From Streptomyces sp. GQFP (GTDB lineage: Bacteria; Actinomycetota; Actinomycetes; Streptomycetales; Streptomycetaceae), in NCBI RefSeq assembly GCF_021545335.1, contig NZ_CP089312.1:6696001-6760000 (forward strand): DNA of 64,000 nt, given 5' to 3'. This document shows, one piece after another, positions 58,923 through 64,000 of the stretch; within the stretch, counting starts at the first letter, position 1; each line of letters starts with the position of its first letter. The notes under the pieces are model-generated. The model was given only the letters and a program-made list of their open reading frames with translations. It did not search any database and had not been told where the DNA came from. The translations under genes and the position numbers were made by a program.

Positions 58923-60076
58923 CCATCCAACTCCCGGACGCAAGCGGAGCGTTGAGCGCGTACGAGCCGCGCTCCACCCCGCTCACCCTCAGCCCCGGCA
59001 CCCCCTTCACCTCCCGTACGGTCTACTCGGCGGCCCACGTCGTCGCCGACCCGTACGCCGACGTGTCCCCGGACTCCCCGGCCGCCGTCGACTGGGACGC
59101 GACCCTCGCCTTCCGCCGCCACCTCTGGTCCCACGGCCTCGGTGTCGCGGAGGCCATGGACACCGCCCAGCGCGGCATGGGCCTGGACTGGGCCGGTGCG
59201 GCCGAGCTGATCCGCCGTTCGGCGGCCGAGGCGAAGGCCGTCGGCGGTCTCATCGCCTGTGGCGTCGGCACCGACCAACTCACCACCCCCGGCGCCTCCT
59301 TGGCGGACATCCGCAAGGCGTACGAGGAGCAGCTCGCCCTCGTCGAGGAGGCGGGCGCCAAGACGATCCTGATGGCGTCCCGGGCTCTCGCCGCCGCCGC
59401 GAAGGGGCCCGAGGACTACCTCGACATCTACGGCCACCTGCTCAGGCAGTCCGCCGAGCCCGTGATCCTGCACTGGCTCGGCCCGATGTTCGACCCGGCG
59501 CTGGAGGGCTACTGGGGGTCGAGCGACCTCGACGCGGCCACCGACACGTTCCTCGACGTCATCGCCGCCCACCCCGACAAGGTCGACGGCATCAAGGTGT
59601 CGCTGCTCGACGCCCAGCGCGAGATCGACATCCGGCGCCGCCTCCCGCAGGGCGTGCGCTGCTACACGGGCGACGACTTCAACTACCCCGAGCTGATCGC
59701 GGGCGACGAGAAGGGCTTCAGTCACGCCCTGCTGGGGATCTTCGACCCGTTGGGGCCGCTGGCGGCGGAGGCGGTGCACGTTCTCGACACCGGGAACACG
59801 GCCGGCTTCCGTGAACTCCTCGACCCCACCGTCGAGTTGTCCCGCCACCTCTTCCAGACCCCCACCCGCTTCTACAAGACGGGCGTGGTCTTCCTGGCCT
59901 GGCTGGCCGGCCACCAGTCGCACTTCACGATGGTCGGCGGACTGCAGTCGGCCCGCTCCCTCCCGCACTTCGCCCGCGCCTATCAACTCGCCGACGGACT
60001 GGGCCTGTTCCCCGACCCGAAGCTGGCGGAGGAGCGGATGAAGAACCTGCTGTCCCTGTACGGAGTGGCCCAGTGA
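58919..60076 (+). CDS. DUF993 (dihydrodipicolinate-synthase-like) protein
   Basis: 385 aa from GTG 58919, overlapping the previous stop by four bases. The DUF993 family is related to DapA-type aldolases: LIACGVGTDQLT, PVILHWLGPMFDPALEGYWG, DGIKVSLLDAQREIDIRRRL (Schiff-base type Lys in GIKVS) and YTGDDFNYPELIAGDEKG. Probably a retro-aldol or dehydratase step in the same sugar catabolic route. Its stop overlaps the isomerase GTG. Confidence 0.8.
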   Translation: MTIQLPDASGALSAYEPRSTPLTLSPGTPFTSRTVYSAAHVVADPYADVSPDSPAAVDWDATLAFRRHLWSHGLGVAEAMDTAQRGMGLDWAGAAELIRRSAAEAKAVGGLIACGVGTDQLTTPGASLADIRKAYEEQLALVEEAGAKTILMASRALAAAAKGPEDYLDIYGHLLRQSAEPVILHWLGPMFDPALEGYWGSSDLDAATDTFLDVIAAHPDKVDGIKVSLLDAQREIDIRRRLPQGVRCYTGDDFNYPELIAGDEKGFSHALLGIFDPLGPLAAEAVHVLDTGNTAGFRELLDPTVELSRHLFQTPTRFYKTGVVFLAWLAGHQSHFTMVGGLQSARSLPHFARAYQLADGLGLFPDPKLAEERMKNLLSLYGVAQ

Positions 60077-60918
60077 CCAGCACCAGCACCGACGATCTCG
60101 CCCGCTTCAGCATCAACCAGATGACGGTCAAGCAGCTGTCGATGCCCGAACTGGTCGACGCCTGCGGCCAGTTGGGCATCGGCAACGTTGGCCTGTGGCG
60201 CGAGCCCGTCCAGTCGTACGGCCTGGAGGCGACGGCCAAGCTGGTCCGCGACGCGGGCCTGACCGTCACCACCCTGTGCCGGGGCGGCTTCTTCACGGCC
60301 ATCGACCCTGAGGAGCGGGCCAGGGCGCTGGACGACAACCGCCGCGCCGTCGACGAGGCGGCGACGCTCGGCACGGACACCCTGGTCCTGGTCTCGGGCG
60401 GCCTCCCGGCCGGCTCCAAGGACCTGTACGGCGCCCGCGAGCGCATCGCGGACGCCCTGGCGGTCCTGGGCCCGTACGCCGAGAGCCATGGCGTGAAGCT
60501 GGCCATCGAGCCGCTCCACCCCATGTACGCCTCGGACCGCTGCGTCGTCTCGACGCTCACCCAGGCCCTCGACCTCGCGGAGCGCTTCCCCGCCCACCAG
60601 GTCGGCGTCACGGTGGACACGTACCACATCTGGTGGGACGACAACGCGCCCGCGCAGATCGCCCGCGCCGGTGCCGGTGGCCGTATCCACACCTTCCAAC
60701 TCGCCGACTGGACCACCCCGTTGCCTGAGGGCGTCCTCAACGGCCGGGGTCAGATCGGCGACGGCTCGATCGACATGCGGGAGTGGAGGACGTACGTCGA
60801 GGCCGCCGGTTACACCGGTGCCATCGAGGTCGAGCTGTTCAACGACGCGCTGTGGGCCCGGGACGGGCGCGAGGTGCTCACGGAGACCGCGGCGCGGTTC
60901 GTCGAGCACGCGGCGTAA
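60073..60918 (+). CDS. Sugar phosphate isomerase/epimerase (TIM barrel)
   Basis: 281 aa from GTG 60073. AP-endonuclease-2-like barrel: LWREPVQSYGLEATAKLVRD, TTLCRGGFFTAIDPEERARA, KLAIEPLHPMYASDRCVVST, GVTVDTYHIWWDD, FQLADWTTPLPEG and AIEVELFNDALWARD supply metal ligands. Third gene of the operon, coupled by a GTGA overlap. It may isomerise the oxidised sugar made by the first enzyme. Confidence 0.85.
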   Translation: MTSTSTDDLARFSINQMTVKQLSMPELVDACGQLGIGNVGLWREPVQSYGLEATAKLVRDAGLTVTTLCRGGFFTAIDPEERARALDDNRRAVDEAATLGTDTLVLVSGGLPAGSKDLYGARERIADALAVLGPYAESHGVKLAIEPLHPMYASDRCVVSTLTQALDLAERFPAHQVGVTVDTYHIWWDDNAPAQIARAGAGGRIHTFQLADWTTPLPEGVLNGRGQIGDGSIDMREWRTYVEAAGYTGAIEVELFNDALWARDGREVLTETAARFVEHAA

Positions 60919-60991
60919 CGGTACGACCGTCCGTGCCTGGTGAAACAGGCGGATCACCGGGCACGGACGGTTCCCTCCCCTGGCAACGACT

Positions 60992-62008
60992 TCAGGCGCG
61001 GATCTCGATGCCGTGCGAACGGTCGTCGGTGAGGATCTCCATCAGGGCGCGGTGTTCGGTGCGCAGCCGGTCGACCTTGCCGGTGACCTTGTTGCGGACC
61101 TCCAGCTCACAGCTGGTGATCTTGGTGTTGAGGCAGTGCTTGATGCCCCCGGGCGGGTTGTAGTAGTTGAGCCCGACGAACTGTTCCTTGGCTGCCAGGA
61201 ACCGCCCGTTGACCGTCACGGTGTCGTCGCCCGTGCTGAAGTCCCAGTGGAAGTAGCCGAATTGGGCCTTCGCCGTCAACGCCCGCCGCATCGAGACGAG
61301 TTGGTGCTCGCGGTCGTCGTGGCGCAGGACCAGGAACGTCGCCAGCGGGGTCCGTACCGGGCCGATCTTCGCCCGCGCGGTGACGATCTCCAGGAAGCTG
61401 TCCGGGGCGTCGTCGAACCCGGCGACCTGCCCGAAGGCGTAGTAATCGGTGTGCTGGCTGCCCCAGTTGTGGTTCTGGCTGCCCGTCCAGCCGTCCACGT
61501 CGACCGTCTCGCCGTCGACCGTCAGCGAACCGTCGAAGCGCGCCAGCGGCATCCCGACCAGGCTCTTGGCCTTGGGGAAGCCGCCCGCGTACATCTTCTG
61601 CGGCAGCAGGAACAGCGGCGGCTCGGTGCCCTCGTACGTCAGGTCCCAGCCGATGCCGCCGTTCGGGCCCGTCGCCTCGCCCTTGAGCCGGCCCGGTTCC
61701 AGCACCCGGTCGGCGACGCGCGCGCCGAACGTCCCACGCCGGAACTCGCATTCGGCGATCGGGTGCTCCTCCTTGGCGACCACGTGCCGGCCCGTCACCC
61801 CGTCGAAGTACACCGCCCACAGCTCACCGATGGCCGCCTCCGGCATCCCGGCCGGGCTGAAGACGGTGTAGCGGATCCAGAAGGCGCGCGGCTCCGTGGG
61901 ATGGTTTCCGCGCTGGTAGAAGCTCTCGTAGTGGCCCTGCGGCCGGGCCGGGTCGTACTGGACCGTGTTGAGCGGCAGGGTGTGCGGATCGTCCTGGCGC
62001 GTCACCAT
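60992..62008 (-). CDS. CrtC/AttH-like lipocalin-fold protein
   Basis: 338 aa; ATG 62008 is preceded by GGAG at proper spacing (an upstream TTG at 62020 is weaker). Sequence such as IGWDLTYEGTEPPLFLLPQK, VDGWTGSQNHNWGSQHTDYY and FGYFHWDFSTGDD resembles the double-lipocalin hydroxyneurosporene synthase/AttH group, which act on isoprenoids or lipids. No signal peptide. 46 bp after the P450 gene in the same direction, so it probably modifies the same product. Function unproven. Confidence 0.6.
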   Translation of the reverse strand: MVTRQDDPHTLPLNTVQYDPARPQGHYESFYQRGNHPTEPRAFWIRYTVFSPAGMPEAAIGELWAVYFDGVTGRHVVAKEEHPIAECEFRRGTFGARVADRVLEPGRLKGEATGPNGGIGWDLTYEGTEPPLFLLPQKMYAGGFPKAKSLVGMPLARFDGSLTVDGETVDVDGWTGSQNHNWGSQHTDYYAFGQVAGFDDAPDSFLEIVTARAKIGPVRTPLATFLVLRHDDREHQLVSMRRALTAKAQFGYFHWDFSTGDDTVTVNGRFLAAKEQFVGLNYYNPPGGIKHCLNTKITSCELEVRNKVTGKVDRLRTEHRALMEILTDDRSHGIEIRA

Positions 62009-62054
62009 CAGAGGCTCCAAATGCGTTGTCGTGGACGGGGGTTGGGGAGAGAGG

Positions 62055-63494
62055 TCAGGGATGGCGGGGGCGTCGGTCGTGCAGGGTCATCACCATGCCG
62101 TAGCGGGGGCGCAGGGTGATCGTCGCGTGGTCGACGACCCGGTGGGACGGGACGTGCCGGAACTCGTAGCGCTGCAGCAGCGCGGCGAGCAGGAGGTGCG
62201 CCTCCATGAGCGCGAAGTGCTTGCCGATGCACAGGTGCGGGCCCGCGCCGAAGGGCATGTAGGCGAACCGGTGCCGTTTTCCTGGCGCCTTGCGCTCCAC
62301 GGTGCGGAAGCGGTCGGGGTCGAAGCGTTCCGCGTCGGGCCAGTGCGCCGAATGGCGGTGGATGTTGTGCAGGTTGACCAGGACGCGCGAGCCCGCCGGC
62401 ATCCGGTGGCCGCCCAACTCCGTGTCCTTCAGGGTCAGTCGGGGCACGATCGGCGCCGACGGGTACATCCGCAGCGACTCCTCGAAGACCTGGAGCGTGT
62501 ACGGCATGGCGCGCAGGTCCTCGACGGTGGGCAGGCGTCCGCCGAGGGCCTCGTCGACCTCGCGCTGTACGGCCGCCAGGACGTCACGGTGCCGGGAGAG
62601 GAGGTAGAAGGTCCAGCTGAGGGTGACCGCGGTCGTCTCGTGACCGGCGGCGAAGGTGGTGATCACCTCGTCGCGCAGCTGGCGGTCGTCCATGCCCTGG
62701 CCGGTGTCCTCGTCCCGGGCGGCGAGAAGCATGTCCAGCAGGTCGTCGGACCGGACGTCCGCGCTCTCCGCCTCCGCCTCGGCCCGGCGTTCGCGGATGA
62801 TGCGGCGGATCAGCGCGTCGATGCCGTCCATGACCTCCCGGAACCGGCGGTTGCGGGGGGTCGGCCAGTGCGTGGGCGGGCTGAAGGGGTTCTGGAGCCG
62901 GTCGAAGGCGAAGTTGATCGCCACGTCCACGGCGTCCGGCCCGAGTTCGCCGAGCCCCTCGGTGATGTCGGTGCTGAACATGCACCGGCTCACGATGTCG
63001 AGCGTCACCCGCATCAGCTCGGTGTGCAGATCGACGGCGTCACCGGTGCGGTAGGTGGCCGCCATGTGGGTCAGCTGGTCCTCGACCGAGGCGGACATCG
63101 TACGGAACATCGAGGAGAGGGCCTGTTTGCCGTAGATCGGCTGCATCATGCGCCGGTTGGTCATCCAGCTCTCGTGGTCGCTGCTGGTCAGCAGGCCCTC
63201 GCCGAGCACCAGGCGCAGCGGGTTGTCGGGGCCGAGCTTGCCGTAGGCGGCGCTGTCGGTCAGCACCTCCCCGGCCAGCTCCGGGCTGGACACACCGTGC
63301 ACGGACACGGGCCCGAGCCGGTACCGCACGAGGTCACCGCCCTCGCGCCAGCCGTCGCGCATCGCGGCGAGGATGTCCCGCCGGAAGGCCGGCACGCTGC
63401 CGAGCAGGGGCAGTCCGCGCATCTCGGGAGCCATGCGGAGGCCCGTTTGGCCGTTCGCTTGATTGCTCACCCGACCGCTCACCTGGCTGCTCAT
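62055..63494 (-). CDS. Cytochrome P450
   Basis: 479-aa haem monooxygenase. I-helix EVITTFAAGHETTAVTLSWT, ExxR in VFEESLRMYPSAP, and haem loop MPFGAGPHLCIGKHFALMEA with the axial Cys. The N-terminus lacks a membrane anchor. Longer than typical bacterial class I P450s (about 400 aa) and more like CYP102/CYP4-like soluble forms. Its ATG overlaps the methyltransferase TGA by four bases. It likely oxidises a lipid or terpenoid together with neighbouring genes. Confidence 0.9.
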   Translation of the reverse strand: MSSQVSGRVSNQANGQTGLRMAPEMRGLPLLGSVPAFRRDILAAMRDGWREGGDLVRYRLGPVSVHGVSSPELAGEVLTDSAAYGKLGPDNPLRLVLGEGLLTSSDHESWMTNRRMMQPIYGKQALSSMFRTMSASVEDQLTHMAATYRTGDAVDLHTELMRVTLDIVSRCMFSTDITEGLGELGPDAVDVAINFAFDRLQNPFSPPTHWPTPRNRRFREVMDGIDALIRRIIRERRAEAEAESADVRSDDLLDMLLAARDEDTGQGMDDRQLRDEVITTFAAGHETTAVTLSWTFYLLSRHRDVLAAVQREVDEALGGRLPTVEDLRAMPYTLQVFEESLRMYPSAPIVPRLTLKDTELGGHRMPAGSRVLVNLHNIHRHSAHWPDAERFDPDRFRTVERKAPGKRHRFAYMPFGAGPHLCIGKHFALMEAHLLLAALLQRYEFRHVPSHRVVDHATITLRPRYGMVMTLHDRRPRHP

Positions 63495-64000
63495 TTCCTG
63501 CCCAGGGCGCAGACCCAGCCCAGCGAACGGCGTGGCTCGGCGACGAACCGGGTGTCCTTGAAACCGGCGACATCGAGCAGCGCCACGAGCTCGGCGCCGG
63601 ACAGGATACGCAGCCCGTCCTGCTCGGACCGCTCGGTGAAGCGCCGCCCGAACAGCCGCTGGGTGAGCGTCGGTACGGTCGCCGCCTCCCGGCTCATCTC
63701 CAGGGTGATCGCCAACTGCCCACCGGGCTTGAGGACTCGGTACGCCTCGGCGAGTCCACGCAGCGGGTCGGGCCAGAAGTAGAAGGTCTCGATCGCGCTG
63801 ACCCGGTCGAACACACCGTCCTCGTAGGGCAGTTGACCCACATCCCCCTGCCGGATCGCTACCCGCCCCTGCCCGACGGCGGCGGCGTTGCGCCGTACGG
63901 CCTGCCGGACCATGGTGGCCGAGTAGTCGAGCCCCGCGACGAACCCCAACTCGGCCCGCCGGGCGAGCAGTTCGACGGCCATCCCGCTGCCGCAGCCGAG
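63491..64000 (-). CDS. SAM-dependent methyltransferase, 5' end beyond window
   Basis: At least 169 codons; the frame continues past the right edge. Motif I is visible at the edge (LGCGSGMAVELLARRAELGF), then GLDYSATMVRQAVRR, QGDVGQLPYEDGVFDRVSAI and YRVLKPGGQLAITLEMSR. Small-molecule class I type (UbiE/ERG6-like). The stop overlaps the P450 start, so methylation and oxidation are coupled in one operon. Confidence 0.85.
   Translation of the reverse strand, partial: LGCGSGMAVELLARRAELGFVAGLDYSATMVRQAVRRNAAAVGQGRVAIRQGDVGQLPYEDGVFDRVSAIETFYFWPDPLRGLAEAYRVLKPGGQLAITLEMSREAATVPTLTQRLFGRRFTERSEQDGLRILSGAELVALLDVAGFKDTRFVAEPRRSLGWVCALGRK

Overview
The window is high-GC chromosomal DNA from a Streptomyces or close relative. 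Support comes from the strong third-position GC bias, GTG/TTG starts, many four-base ATGA/GTGA overlaps, Tat and Sec secreted enzymes, and actinobacterial families such as DUF397, HATPase, PucR, EACC1 and orphan sugar permeases. No rRNA, tRNA or CRISPR array was seen.

Layout. (1) 1-7541: leucine/branched acyl-CoA catabolism. The left-facing operon encodes carboxyltransferase, biotin carboxylase/BCCP and HMG-CoA lyase. A divergent TetR regulator, an acyl-CoA dehydrogenase and a TesB thioesterase face right, and two TTARCGNNCGYTAA-type operators lie in the divergent gap. (2) 7552-12794: a phosphatase-like protein, a PucR regulator, agmatinase, and a TPP enzyme coupled to the agmatinase by overlap. 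(3) 12817-15792: a TetR/FAD-monooxygenase pair divergent from an epoxide-hydrolase-like enzyme, with an operator cluster between.

(4) 15877-26760 is the accessory region. It holds a PIN/antitoxin pair behind an anti-sigma-like ATPase, a GntR regulator with three TCTAGA-centred palindromes, a DUF397 gene beside the tail of its lost HTH partner, a methyltransferase, a stand-alone GyrB-like protein, a frameshifted FGE/SUMF1 gene and a Nudix hydrolase. A chimeric IS element follows. Next is a cassette with a small EACC1-like protein and a 907-aa caspase-TPR protein carrying 16.5 near-identical 34-residue repeats. About 0.75 kb of near-identical inverted sequence flanks the cassette and could allow it to invert. 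This is the most interesting part of the window and looks like a caspase-effector conflict (abortive-defence) system.

(5) 26920-38436: secreted nuclease, a GT39-type membrane glycosyltransferase, a secreted serine hydrolase, a phytase-like esterase, a fused heterodimer-style ABC exporter, a small secreted protein and an S28-type tripeptidyl aminopeptidase. (6) 38570-43008: a cysteine-type leader peptide, an SsuD-like monooxygenase, and a sugar-type ABC transporter (lipoprotein plus two permeases). This combination suggests uptake and desulfonation of a sulfonated sugar. (7) 43077-50834: a lipoprotein, a GH3 enzyme, a cell-wall amidase, a divergent EPSP synthase, two truncated genes meeting at a deletion scar, and a LysR regulator. 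(8) 50886-56240: hydrolase, sugar isomerase, MarR-GNAT fusion, Tat-exported phospholipase C with a PHO-box-like repeat, SnoaL-like protein and an unknown protein. (9) 56324-60918: a LacI regulator divergent from an oxidoreductase/DUF993/isomerase catabolic operon. (10) 60992-64000: a CrtC/AttH-like protein, a P450 and a methyltransferase, in an operon that runs off the right edge.

A dispersed intergenic repeat (core GCGCGGGGAACTGCGCGACCAGCC) occurs at four places between 36.3 and 47.4 kb.
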